From contig NZ_JAAGLV010000002.1 in NCBI RefSeq assembly GCF_010548305.1, positions 1 to 64,000 of the forward strand: a stretch of 64,000 nt of DNA, written 5' to 3'. This document shows positions 1 through 8,900 of this stretch, one piece after another. Each line of letters opens with the position of its first letter. Within the stretch, counting starts at the first letter, position 1. The notes beneath the pieces are model-generated. The model ran no database searches, was not told where the DNA came from, and was given only the letters and a program-made list of their open reading frames with translations. Source of the DNA: Streptomyces sp. SID13031. Lineage in GTDB: Bacteria; Actinomycetota; Actinomycetes; Propionibacteriales; Kribbellaceae. The position numbers and the translations under genes were made by a program.

Positions 1-126
1 ACGTCGCCCAAGAACTCAACGCCCGACCACGCAAAACACTCGACTGGGACACCCCAGCCGAGCGCTTGCGTGATCTACTCACCACCTAGAAACCAAGGCG
101 GTGTTGCAACGACCCCTTGAAACCGC
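1..126 (+). mobile_element. Right end of an IS30-type insertion sequence
   Basis: The transposase terminus at 3-89 is followed at about 99-126 by GGTGTTGCAACGACCCCTTG, which resembles the terminal inverted repeats of actinobacterial IS30 elements. The GH8 gene on the opposite strand begins its stop codon at 201, so the element sits just beyond that gene's 3' end. The left end and target duplication are outside the window, so the exact boundary is approximate. Confidence 0.6.
3..89 (+). CDS. IS30-family transposase, C-terminal end only
   Basis: The window opens inside a frame whose last 28 residues run from VAQELNARPRKTLDWDTP to LLTT and stop at a TAG. The RPRKTL-W-TP-ERL ending is characteristic of the DDE integrase domain of IS30-family transposases, which cut and join DNA at the element ends. 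The rest of the gene lies left of the window, so whether it is intact cannot be judged. An end-like sequence follows within 10 bp. Confidence 0.8.
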   Translation, partial: VAQELNARPRKTLDWDTPAERLRDLLTT

Positions 127-200
127 CCAATTCGGCGGGCGCTCGACTCACTGGCCCGCGCGGCCGGGGCGGATGGCTGGCCGCGCGGGGGCTCAATAAA

Positions 201-2153
201 TCAGGGGACCCAGTGGTTGTGGGAGGCCGTGATCATGACCTGCAGCTGGATGCTCGCCGCGTAGTAGCTGTCGGTGGCGATCGGAGTGGCCAGCATCTTG
301 TTCCACAGGGCGTCCAGCCAGGCCTGGCTGCCGGAGTCGGTCATCGCCGTTACGGCGAACGGGGCGAAGTACGAGGGGTCGCTGCCGGACGAGATCTGGG
401 TTCCGTTCAGCTTGTAGCCGATGGCGATGTTGCTGGGGTTGCCGCCGGCCTTGGTCTTGATCCAGGTGTTGAGCTTGCGGGCCGCGGCCAGGGACGCGCT
501 GTCCCCGCTGGTGACCGCGTCGGCGCCGATCCGCCACGGGTCGCGGCAGGCGTTCCACCAGTACGCGCCGTCGTTCGGGTCCTCCAGGACCTCACCGGTG
601 GCGGGTTTCGGGGTGGAGTTGGTGTTGATCACGAAGTCGGGCAGCAGGCCCGTGCTCGCGGCGTAGTTCGCCTGCAGGGAGGCCGTCACGCTCTGGTGCT
701 TGGTGCGGATGGTGTCCCAGACCGCGTTGCCGGTGGCCGTCTTGAAGGCGCGGAAGTGGTCGACCATCCAGTCCGACGTACGGGACATGTTGTACGTCGC
801 GTCGCCGGAGGTGCTCCAGTCGCCGAACGTGAGCAGGTTGGTGTTCGGGTTGATCTCGCTCGCCTTGATCGCGTTGATGTGCTTGATCGCGAGCTGCTTG
901 TAGTTGTAGGTACCCGCGCTGCCCCACTGCTTGTCGGCCAGGAGCAGCCCGTAGGCGACGTCCATGTCGCCATCGGTCGCGCTGTCGGAACCGTTCACAC
1001 TCACGCAGGACGTGTTCTGCTCGGCGGCCAGCAGGTCGGCGTTGTGCACCGAGGGGTGGGCCAGCATGTACTTGGTCAGGCCGTCGAAGATCGTCTTCGC
1101 GGCCGGGTCGGCGCCGGCCATGGTCGCGGTGATGACCATGCCGTAGCCCTGGGCCTCGGCGACGTACGGGTGATCGGCGTCGGGCGAGATGATCTGGTAC
1201 CAGCCGTTGCCGCAGTTCTGCTTGACGAAGGCCGACTTCCACTGCTGGTAGTAGTCGATCACCTTCTGGTCGAGGGTGGCCTGGCTGCCCGTCGGCTTGA
1301 GGATCCCGGCCGCATACGGGAACTGGTGGCTGCCGAAGGGAACGGCCGGTCCGCCGCCGCCACCGGCCTGCGTGGTCGCGGTAACCGTGTTGCTCGCCCC
1401 GGACGTGTTGCCGTCGGCGTCGCGCGCCTTCACCGTGTACGTGTAGGTGGTCGAAGCCGTACGACCGGTGTCGGTGTACGTCGTACCGGTACCGGTGGTG
1501 GCAACCTCCGCGCCATTGCGAGAGATGACGTAGCCGGTGACGCCGACGTTGTCCGTGGACGCGTTCCACGCCAGCGATACGCTGCTCGAGGTGGTCCCCG
1601 TCGCCGCGAGGCTGCCCGGCGTACTCGGCGGCGTGGTGTCGCCGGTACCTCCGCCGATCGTGCCGTAGACCTCGAAGCCGAAGAGCGAGTAGCCGTACGC
1701 CGTGCCGCGAGCGGTCCCGTAGACGCGAACGAAGCGGCCGCTACCCGACAAGGTCAGGTCGTCGGTCGCGCCGTTGCCGGTCGTGGTCGAGAAGACGTCG
1801 GCCCAGCCCGTCGAGCCGTCGGCCGAGGTCTGGATCTTGTACGACTTACCGTAGGCGGCCTCCCAGCTGAGCTTGACCCGCGAGATGGTCGCGGTCGCGC
1901 CGAGGTCGACGCTGATCCACTCGGGATCATGGCCTTCGACGCTTGCCCAGCGGCTGGTGGTACTGGCGTCCACCGCCTTCGCGGCCTCGAAGCCGCTGCC
2001 CTCGACGGACGACGCGGTGGCGGGCTTCCCCTGGGAGAGCAGGGTGTCGGCGGCCACCGCAGCGGTCGAAGCCGAGGGCGTCAGTGCGGATTGAGCGAAC
2101 AGAGCGGAGGCGACGACCGCGGCAGCGGTCAGCCCTCGAAGTAGATATTTCAT
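201..2153 (-). CDS. Secreted GH8 glycoside hydrolase with F5/8 and FN3 domains
   Basis: This is a 650-residue exported polysaccharide hydrolase. Residues 1-35 form a signal peptide. Residues 36-163 are an F5/8 type C (CBM32-like) carbohydrate-binding domain, 175-262 a fibronectin type III linker, and 270-650 a GH8 catalytic domain. GH8 hallmarks are VAEAQGYGM around E333 (expected general acid) and the ATDGDMDVAYGLLLA segment at 392-406, whose aspartates bind substrate. Family members cleave chitosan, beta-1,3-1,4-glucan, cellulose or xylan; the sequence alone does not settle which, though the layout recalls Bacillus chitosanase/lichenase types. The ATG at 2153 is preceded by GGAGGA. A promoter and palindromic operator lie upstream, so the gene is probably induced by sugar. 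The IS30 end lies immediately downstream. Confidence 0.9.
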   Translation of the reverse strand: MKYLLRGLTAAAVVASALFAQSALTPSASTAAVAADTLLSQGKPATASSVEGSGFEAAKAVDASTTSRWASVEGHDPEWISVDLGATATISRVKLSWEAAYGKSYKIQTSADGSTGWADVFSTTTGNGATDDLTLSGSGRFVRVYGTARGTAYGYSLFGFEVYGTIGGGTGDTTPPSTPGSLAATGTTSSSVSLAWNASTDNVGVTGYVISRNGAEVATTGTGTTYTDTGRTASTTYTYTVKARDADGNTSGASNTVTATTQAGGGGGPAVPFGSHQFPYAAGILKPTGSQATLDQKVIDYYQQWKSAFVKQNCGNGWYQIISPDADHPYVAEAQGYGMVITATMAGADPAAKTIFDGLTKYMLAHPSVHNADLLAAEQNTSCVSVNGSDSATDGDMDVAYGLLLADKQWGSAGTYNYKQLAIKHINAIKASEINPNTNLLTFGDWSTSGDATYNMSRTSDWMVDHFRAFKTATGNAVWDTIRTKHQSVTASLQANYAASTGLLPDFVINTNSTPKPATGEVLEDPNDGAYWWNACRDPWRIGADAVTSGDSASLAAARKLNTWIKTKAGGNPSNIAIGYKLNGTQISSGSDPSYFAPFAVTAMTDSGSQAWLDALWNKMLATPIATDSYYAASIQLQVMITASHNHWVP

Positions 2154-2199
2154 CAGCGGTGTCCTCCGGGCGGTGGGGAAAGGCGCTGCAGCGGCCTTG

Positions 2200-2224
2200 A
2201 TCGTTAGGAAACCTTCCTAACGAT
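2200..2224. promoter_or_regulatory. Perfect palindromic operator upstream of the GH8 gene
   Basis: An 11-bp arm, ATCGTTAGGAA, is repeated as its exact reverse complement after the spacer ACC. The palindrome begins 7 bp beyond a predicted -10 hexamer, so a bound protein would block the transcription start. Similar TTAGGAAA-type palindromes occur before secreted glycoside hydrolase genes in actinomycetes, and a ROK-type repressor is a possible reader; the protein assignment is inference. Confidence 0.65.
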
Positions 2225-2230
2225 TAGCTG

Positions 2231-2259
2231 AAGGTAAATGTCCGCTCGAAGGAGTGCAA
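2231..2259 (-). promoter_or_regulatory. Predicted sigma-70 type promoter of the GH8 gene
   Basis: Read on the minus strand, TTGCAC is followed after 17 bp by TACCTT. The spacing is ideal and the transcription start would fall in or next to the 2200-2224 palindrome. A second imperfect palindrome, CAAGCGTTTG, resembling LacI-family sites, lies further upstream at 2300-2309. Confidence 0.5.
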
Positions 2260-2331
2260 GACCTCAACCCGGATAGCAATGGGCGAATCACCTTTTAAGC
2301 AAGCGTTTGAAGCCGCCTTGGAGGGTGGGGG

Positions 2332-3042
2332 TTAGTTCGTGAGGCGGGTTCGGAGCGTTTCGACGTCTGTGGAGGTCAGGCCGGCTTGGGTCAGGTAGGC
2401 CAGCGGGCCGCCGTACTCGGTGTCCAGGTGGCGGAGGATTGCGACCAGGGATTCGGGGCGGGTGTCGCGGTATTCGATCAGGTGCGGGTGGCGGGATTCG
2501 TCTGGTTCGGCGGCCAGTTGTTCGGCCAGCAGGCCGGCCATACGGGATTGGGTGAGGGCGTAGTCGGCGATGATCTCGGGCTCAGGGACGCCGGCGATGA
2601 TCAGCGCCAAGGCCGCGACTATGCCGGTCCGGTCCTTGCCGCCGAAGCAGTGGATGACCACCGGGCCGTCGGGGGCATCGGCGATGGCTCGGAGGGCGTC
2701 GGCGAAACGGTCCGGGTGGAGGTCGAGCATCAGGTTGCAGGACTCGACGATCGTGGTGTGGTCCTGGGGGTCGGCCGGGTCCTGGACCGGGACGTGCAGG
2801 CCGATCGGGTCGTTGGTGAAGGGGGTGGGAAAGGCAGTGACCTCACCAAGGCTGCGCAGGTCGATGATTCGGCTGACGCCGGTAGCTCGTACCGTCTCGA
2901 TGCCTTCAGGGGTTAGGGATTGAAGGGAGTCCGTGCGGATCAGAGCCGCGGTGCGAATCACGCCGCCATCAGCCGTCGGGAGGCCGCCGAGGTCGCGGGC
3001 GTTGTAGCAGTTCGGCCAGTCGAGGTGACGGTCGAGGGTCAC
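2332..3042 (-). CDS. Tyrosine-protein phosphatase family protein (Y_phosphatase3 type)
   Basis: This is a 236-residue cytoplasmic phosphatase. The CX5R signature is HCFGGKDRTG, with C132 as nucleophile and R138 binding phosphate. The N-terminal NARDLGG and the IDLRS segment near 60 are typical of the bacterial family that hydrolyses phosphotyrosine, phosphoserine or phosphoinositides. The GTG at 3042 is chosen because conserved sequence starts right after it, a GGAGG lies upstream, and it overlaps the preceding stop as GTGA. The frame continues open upstream to 3243, but that part is antisense-like low-complexity sequence inside the neighbour. It is the third gene of a unit with the dehydrogenase and nucleotidyltransferase. 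Its substrate is unknown. Confidence 0.85.
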   Translation of the reverse strand: MTLDRHLDWPNCYNARDLGGLPTADGGVIRTAALIRTDSLQSLTPEGIETVRATGVSRIIDLRSLGEVTAFPTPFTNDPIGLHVPVQDPADPQDHTTIVESCNLMLDLHPDRFADALRAIADAPDGPVVIHCFGGKDRTGIVAALALIIAGVPEPEIIADYALTQSRMAGLLAEQLAAEPDESRHPHLIEYRDTRPESLVAILRHLDTEYGGPLAYLTQAGLTSTDVETLRTRLTN

Positions 3043-4115
3043 TGTGCCTCCAGAGTGGCCGTGATGCGGTCGTTGAACGTGTTCACCTTCGCTGTGATGC
3101 GCGCGGGGGTCAACGCCGATTCCTCGAGGACGGTGAAGCGGCCGGGGCGGGTCTGGGGTGCGTAGCCGACGATGGCTTCGAACTCCTCCAGACCGAAGCC
3201 GAGCTCCGCGGGGCGTACCGGCAGGCCGTGGCGGTGCAGGCACTTGACGGTTGCGTCGAACATCGCGAGGTCACCGCGCAGGGACCAGGCGAAGGCGGCT
3301 CCGACCCCGACCTGTTCGCCGTGGAAAGCCCGGCGCCCGGGATGCAGGAGGTCGATGGCGTGGGAGATCTCGTGGCAGGCGCCCGACGACGGCCGCGAAG
3401 TTCCGGCGACCACCATCGAGATCCCCGACAGGACCAGACCCTCTGCCAGAACACAGAGAAAGGCGTCGTCGGCGATCGTGCCCGGGTGGTTCATCACCGC
3501 CTGCGCGGCCGTCCGCGCCAGCGATACCGCGAGGCCGTCGATCTCCTCGCCACGCAACGCATGAGCGGTCTGCCAGTCGGCGATGGCGGAGAGGTTGGAG
3601 ACGATCTCCCCGATCCCTGAGCGGACCGACCGCGGCGGCGCCTGCGCGATCAGGTCCAGGTCGACGAGGACGGCCAGCGGCGCCGGTACGCCGTACGAGC
3701 CGCGGCCGGCGTCGTTGTCCAAGGTGCTGATCGGTGAGGCGATGCCGTCGTGCGCGAGGTTGGTGGCGACGGCAACCATCGGCAGGCCGAGTCGCGCGGC
3801 GGCGAACTTGGTGACATCCAGGACGGTACCGCCGCCGATGCCGACGATCGCGTCGTAGCGTTCGCGGCGGATCTGTTCGACGAGTTTGATCGCCGTGTTG
3901 ATGGTGCCGCCGTCCACGGTGAACCAGTCGGCCCCGGCCAGCCCGTCGCGGAAGGTCGCCTGCACGATCGGCCCGTACGTCGAACCGACCGCGATCGCGA
4001 CCCGCCCCGACGTGGAGATCCGCTGGTCGGCCAGGATCGCACCGAGATCGGCCAGTGCTCCCCGGCGTACGTCGACGACCAGCGGCGCCGGGATCATCCG
4101 GGCTAGCAAAGGCAT
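3039..4115 (-). CDS. Glycerol-1-phosphate dehydrogenase-like iron-containing alcohol dehydrogenase
   Basis: This is a protein of about 358 residues in the family of sn-glycerol-1-phosphate dehydrogenase (EgsA/AraM), related to glycerol dehydrogenase and dehydroquinate synthase. A GIGGGTVLD NAD-binding motif is followed by ATNLAHDGIASP. The HEISHAIDLL and FHGEQVGVG segments carry histidines expected to bind the divalent metal. Such enzymes reduce dihydroxyacetone phosphate with NAD(P)H. The start is put at ATG 4115, 4 bp after the upstream stop, because the frame upstream of it lies inside the nucleotidyltransferase gene. With the neighbouring nucleotidyltransferase it could make a nucleotide-activated polyol phosphate for a cell-envelope polymer; this is inference. 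The exact substrate is uncertain. Confidence 0.85.
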   Translation of the reverse strand: MPLLARMIPAPLVVDVRRGALADLGAILADQRISTSGRVAIAVGSTYGPIVQATFRDGLAGADWFTVDGGTINTAIKLVEQIRRERYDAIVGIGGGTVLDVTKFAAARLGLPMVAVATNLAHDGIASPISTLDNDAGRGSYGVPAPLAVLVDLDLIAQAPPRSVRSGIGEIVSNLSAIADWQTAHALRGEEIDGLAVSLARTAAQAVMNHPGTIADDAFLCVLAEGLVLSGISMVVAGTSRPSSGACHEISHAIDLLHPGRRAFHGEQVGVGAAFAWSLRGDLAMFDATVKCLHRHGLPVRPAELGFGLEEFEAIVGYAPQTRPGRFTVLEESALTPARITAKVNTFNDRITATLEAQ

Positions 4116-4119
4116 CTGG

Positions 4120-4857
4120 TTAAGCGAATCCGAGGATCGTCCGGGCCCGGGCGAGGTCATCGTGGTTGTCGATCTCGACCCAGTCGACCTTGCCGATTCC
4201 GGCGACATCGATGCGGAAGCCCTGGTCGACGAGGAGTTGGTAGCCGTCCTCGTAGTACAGGTCGGGGTCGCGCTCCCAGGTCGCCTTCAGCGCGTCGGCC
4301 AGCACGGCACCCGCCGACGGCTCGAGCAGGGTGACGCCGATGTACTCACCGGTCGCGGACAGTGGATCCATCAGCTTGGTGATCCGCTCGACGCCACCCG
4401 AGGCGGAGCAGATCACCTTCATCTCCTCGTCGGCCAACGACTTCTCGGTGTCGAGCGCGAGGATGATGGAGCGGTCCTCGCCGCGAGCATCGAGCAGCGC
4501 CCGCTGGACCGAGACGGGATGCACCGTGTCCCCATTGGCCAGCATCGCGCCCTGATCGAGCAGGTCGCGCGCGCACCACAGTGAGTACGCGTTGTTCCAC
4601 GTCTCCGCCTTGTCGTTGTGCACCAGCGCGATCTGTACGCCGTACCGCTCCTCGAAGCCCGCCACCCGCTGCTCGATCGCGGCAGCGGCGTACCCGACCA
4701 CGATCGCGACGTTCGTGATGCCCACCGCCGCGTAGTTGGCGAGCGTCAGGTCGAGCACCGTCGTCTCCGGGTCGATCGGGACGAGTGCCTTGGGCAACGT
4801 GTCCGTGTACGGGCGCAGGCGGCGGCCGGTACCGGCGGCGAGGACTAGTCCGATCAT
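4120..4857 (-). CDS. NTP transferase (sugar/alcohol-phosphate nucleotidyltransferase)
   Basis: This 245-residue nucleotidyltransferase starts with the GxGxRLxP...PKAL signature (LVLAAGTGRRLRPYTDTLPK, residues 4-23). ANGDTV near 145 supplies the metal-binding aspartate. It resembles actinobacterial phosphocholine or inositol-phosphate cytidylyltransferases more than hexose enzymes such as RmlA. It would join CTP (or another NTP) to a phosphorylated alcohol. It is the first gene of a three-gene unit, so activation of glycerol-1-phosphate made by the next gene is a reasonable hypothesis. galE is divergent, which fits a cell-envelope role. Confidence 0.8.
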   Translation of the reverse strand: MIGLVLAAGTGRRLRPYTDTLPKALVPIDPETTVLDLTLANYAAVGITNVAIVVGYAAAAIEQRVAGFEERYGVQIALVHNDKAETWNNAYSLWCARDLLDQGAMLANGDTVHPVSVQRALLDARGEDRSIILALDTEKSLADEEMKVICSASGGVERITKLMDPLSATGEYIGVTLLEPSAGAVLADALKATWERDPDLYYEDGYQLLVDQGFRIDVAGIGKVDWVEIDNHDDLARARTILGFA

Positions 4858-4889
4858 CCGCGCATCCTACGGGCCGGGCGCCCAATCCT

Positions 4890-4955
4890 CAGCATGAGTG
4901 TTTCTGTGCGAATATGATCGTTTGTGTGGTTAAATAACAATGAGAGTCAGGACGG
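4890..4955. promoter_or_regulatory. AT-rich divergent promoter region with repeated CGTTTGTG-like boxes
   Basis: This AT-rich patch between the nucleotidyltransferase gene and galE holds two related boxes, GTTTCTGTGCGA and CGTTTGTGTGGT. Read on the other strand these are CACACAAACGATCA and CGCACAGAAAC, recalling tandem DeoR-family operators. A TTAAAT close to galE could be its -10. Assignment to a regulator family is tentative. Confidence 0.35.
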
Positions 4956-4976
4956 CATCGATGGGAGCATCTGGAT

Positions 4977-5930
4977 ATGACATGGCTGGTGACTGGCGGG
5001 GCCGGATACATCGGATCGCACGTGGTGCGTGCCTTCCGGGCGGACGGGATCGACGTCGCGGTGATCGACGACCTGTCCAGCGGCAAGGCTGAGTTCCTGC
5101 TCGACGGCGTGCCGTTCACGCACGCGAACCTGCTCGACGGCGACGCCACCCGTCGCGCGCTCGAAGGCGCGACCGGGGTGGTTCACCTGGGCGGCTTCAA
5201 GTACGCCGGGGTCTCGGTCGAGCGGCCGATGCACACCTACACCCAGAACGTCACCGCCATGGTCTCCCTGCTCGAGGCGATGGCCGAGCAGGGCGTCGGC
5301 AACATCGTCTTCTCCTCCAGCGCGGGCGTTTACGGTACGCCGAAGGACGAGGTGGTGACCGAGCAGACCGTGCCCGACCCGCAGAGCCCGTACGGCGAAT
5401 CGAAGCTGATCGGCGAGTGGCTGCTGAAGGACCAGGCCAAGGCGGTAAGCCTGAACCACACCGCTCTGCGCTACTTCAACGTGGTCGGCTCCGGCGACCC
5501 GTCGGTCTACGACGCGAGCCCGTACAACCTGTTCCCGATCGTCTGCGACCTGTTGAGCCAGGGCAAGATCCCGCAGATCTACGGCACCGACCACCCGACC
5601 CCGGACGGCACCTCGGTCAAGGACTATGTGCACGTCGCCGACCTCGCTCGCGCCCATGTCGCCGCCGCGCGGATCCTCGACGAGGGCACGTCGCTGGAGC
5701 CGGTCTACAACCTCGGCAGCGGCACCGGTACGTCCGTCCGCGAGATCATGGACGCGGCTCGCCGCGTCACCGGCATCGACTTCACCCCCACTGAAGGCCC
5801 TCGCCGCCCGGGCGACCCGTCCCGCGTCGTGGCCTCCGGCGAGCTCGCCGCCCGCGACCTGGAGTGGAAGAACACCTACACCGTCGACCAGATGTTCGCC
5901 ACCGCCTGGGAAGCCTGGCCGAAGCCCTGA
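4977..5930 (+). CDS. galE: UDP-glucose 4-epimerase family protein
   Basis: This 317-residue extended short-chain dehydrogenase interconverts UDP-glucose and UDP-galactose or related UDP-sugars. It has the N-terminal Rossmann motif TGGAGYIGSH, the SSS at 113-115 and the catalytic pair Y139/K143 (PYGESK), followed by the RYFNVVG segment. Length is at the short end for GalE. The ATG at 4977 has GGGAG upstream. It diverges from the nucleotidyltransferase cluster and converges with the GH95 gene, whose stop lies 16 bp away. Substrate range (GlcNAc forms, UDP-arabinose) cannot be told. Confidence 0.88.
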   Translation: MTWLVTGGAGYIGSHVVRAFRADGIDVAVIDDLSSGKAEFLLDGVPFTHANLLDGDATRRALEGATGVVHLGGFKYAGVSVERPMHTYTQNVTAMVSLLEAMAEQGVGNIVFSSSAGVYGTPKDEVVTEQTVPDPQSPYGESKLIGEWLLKDQAKAVSLNHTALRYFNVVGSGDPSVYDASPYNLFPIVCDLLSQGKIPQIYGTDHPTPDGTSVKDYVHVADLARAHVAAARILDEGTSLEPVYNLGSGTGTSVREIMDAARRVTGIDFTPTEGPRRPGDPSRVVASGELAARDLEWKNTYTVDQMFATAWEAWPKP

Positions 5931-5946
5931 ATCGAACAGCCGTGCG

Positions 5947-8900
5947 TCAACCCCCGGTGGGGTAGAGCTTCACCTCCGCCAGGGAAAGCGGGTTCGACGT
6001 GGACTCCAACTGGATCCGGACGTATCTGGCGGTGGTGTTCAGGTCGACCGTCGCCGGACTTCCGGCCGTCGCGGCCTGGCGGATCGCCGTCACCCCGGGC
6101 GCGGTGCGTGCCGCTAGCAACGAGTCGGCCGTGATCGGGTTCTCCGAGGTGATGATCCAGTAGTTGCTCAGCCGGTCGGAGCAACAGTCGGTCCGGTTCC
6201 ACAGCGAGATCTGCGACAACGCTTCGGCCTTGCCGAGATCCACTTGCCACCAGGCCTCGTTGGATGGTTCGGCCGTGTGGGTGAGCGAGTTGTCGCCCCA
6301 ACTACCGCTGGTGTTCCCGTCCACCGCGCGAGAAGCCTGCGCGCCGTGGGCGGTGGTGCTCTGCGTCGCGGGTTTGCCGCGGGCGAGGTTCACCCGCCAC
6401 AGGCCGGTACCGGCTCGCGCGGACAACCGCCAGTCCTTCGAGGTCAGCTTCGCCACCAAGGAGAAGTCGCCTTCGCCCGAGCCCAGGGTCGGTGTCACCG
6501 TGAAGGTCACCGGGTACGGACGGCCGGGCCGCACGGTCGGCGTCTTCACTGAGGCGGGGCTGACCTTCCAGCCTTCCGGTACGTCGAGGGTCAGCTCGCC
6601 GGCCGGCAGGTTGCCAGAGAGCGCGACGACCGAGGCCGTGACCTCCACCGGTGTGAGAGCGACCGCTGCCGGTGCGGTGATGTCGAGCTGGGCCTTCGCG
6701 CGGACCACGTAGTCGCGCCCGGCCGACGTGGCGAACGAGACGGTGTCGGTACCGGTGCGGCGTACGTCGACCTTGCGACCGCGCTCGTCCGTCACCGTGT
6801 ACGGCCCGGCGAAAATCTGATTGCGCAGGGCAACAGGTCCACCCTTGTCGGAGTGCAGCCGGATCTCCGTGGCAGCCGCGTCCTGCCAGGTCGCCCCGAC
6901 CGTGAATGCTCCACGCGCCCGAAGTCCCTCGTACCTGCCCTGGTCCGCCCAGGCGTCAGGCAGGGCAGGCAGTACGTCGATCGGGCCGGCGTGGCTCTGC
7001 AGCAGCATCTCCGCGACGCCGGCGGTGGCTCCGAAGTTGCCGTCGATCTGGAACGGCGGATGCGTGTCCCAGAGGTTCTTCAGCGTGCTCGTCTTGAGGA
7101 GCTCCGACAGCATCTTGTGCGAATGGTTGCCGTCCAGCAGTCGCGCCCAGAAGTTGATCTTCCAGGCCTTGCTCCAGCCGGTGCCACCGTCGCCACGACC
7201 TTCCAGCGTCTTCACCGCGGCCGCTGCCAGCTCGGGGTTCTCCGCCGGGATGATCTGCCGGCCGGGGTGCAGGCCGAACAGCTGGGACGTGTGCCGGTGC
7301 TGGTCTGCCGGGTCGTCCCAATCCTCCTTCCACTCCTGCAGCTGACCCCAGGATCCGACCCTGGTGCCAGGGTCGAGGCGTTGCAGGGTCGACGTGAGCT
7401 GGTTGCGGAAGGCCTTCGACTCTCCTACCAGCGGACCTGCCTCGGACAGGTTGGTGAAGAGGTCCCAGACGATCTGCTGCGGCATCGCGGCGCCGGCGGA
7501 GTAGTCGCCGTGCTCGGGGGAGAAGCTCGGCGAGACGACCAGTTTGCCGTCGCGCGGGTCGACCTGCAGTTCGTCGAGCCAGAACTCCGCGAGCTCCTTC
7601 ATCAGCGGATAGGCCCGCTCCTTCAGGAACGTCTTGTCCTTGGTGAACTGGTAGTGCTCCCAGTAGCTCTGGGCGAGCCAGCCGCCCGCGTCCGGCATCC
7701 AGAAGGCCCACGGATAGTCGATCACGCCGGTGAATCCGAACGGGTTCGTCTGGCTGTGCACCACCCAGCCGTCGGACCCGAACATCTCCTTCGCCGTCAC
7801 GCGCCCGGGTGGCACGAGAGCGTCCACGAAGTCGAACAGCGGCGCAGTGGTCTCGGCGAGGTTGGTGGTCTCGGCCAGCCAGTAGTTCATCTGCAGATTG
7901 ATGTTCACGTGGTAGTCGGCGCCCCACGGTGCCGAGGTCATGTTGTTCCAGACGCCTTGCAGATTGGCCGGTAGCGGCGAGTTGTCTCTGGATGAGGCCA
8001 CCAGCAGGTAGCGCCCGTACTGGAAGTACAACCGCTCCAGGGCCTTCCTCGCCTCAGGACCAGCCGTTCCTTCCTGGTACTGCGTGAGCAGCTCGTCGGT
8101 CGGGATGTTCGGCATCACCTCGCCCAGTCGCAGGTCGACCCGGTCGAAGAGCTTCCGGTAGTCCGCGAGGTGCCGCGCCTTGAGTACGCCGTACGAGAGT
8201 CTGCCGGCCGCGTCGACGCGGCTCGTGATGCCTGCGTGCGGATCCGTACCTCGGTAGGTCGGGTAGACATCGGAGTAGTTGGTCCCGGAGCTGACGATCA
8301 GCACGACCGAGTCGGCGCCGGACACGGTCACAGTGCCGTCCGGGTTGTCGGTCCGGGTGCCGCCTGTGTTCAGGACCTGGAGCTGCGACTCATACAGCAT
8401 GCCGTTGTCGAGCAGGGCGCCGCTGACGGTGATCCTGCCGCCGACGGCTTGCACTGTGCGGGTGCGGTTCGCCTCACCGGTGAGGCTGGCAGTGAAGCCG
8501 ACCTTGCCCGCCTGGCTCGCGCTCAGCCGCGCGACGGTGACGTTGCCGGGCGCGCTGGCGAAGTACTCGCGGGTGTAGCGGATGCCGGCGGCCTCGTACT
8601 GGACGCCGGCCAGCGAGTTCTCGATGTCGAGGTGGCGGCGGTAACCGGTGACGTCGGAGGGAGCAGGCGTCATCGCCAGCTTGAGATCGAGCAGCGGCTG
8701 GTAGCCGCCGAAGCCGATCGCGTTCTGGGCGAGTGCGGTGGTCGCGGCTTCGGCGGGAACCACCAGGTTCTGGTCGATCTGGCCGCGGATATCCGCCAGA
8801 GCCGTCGGCCGGGGCGTACGCCAGTTGCCGAAGTCATAGCCCTGCGTCGAGCCGGGGCCTCCGGTCCACAGCGTCTTCTCATTCAGCTGCAGATGTTCGG

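Noticed and set aside
117..2144. A 675-codon open frame on the plus strand opposite the GH8 gene
   Set aside because: High GC leaves long antisense frames open; the sequence has no domain, is Arg/Gly/Val-rich, and the minus-strand gene has signal peptide, three domains and RBS.
3043..3243. N-terminal extension of the tyrosine phosphatase
   Set aside because: It lies inside the upstream dehydrogenase gene, is Pro/Arg/His-rich, and conserved sequence begins only after the GTG at 3042, which has an RBS and a GTGA overlap.
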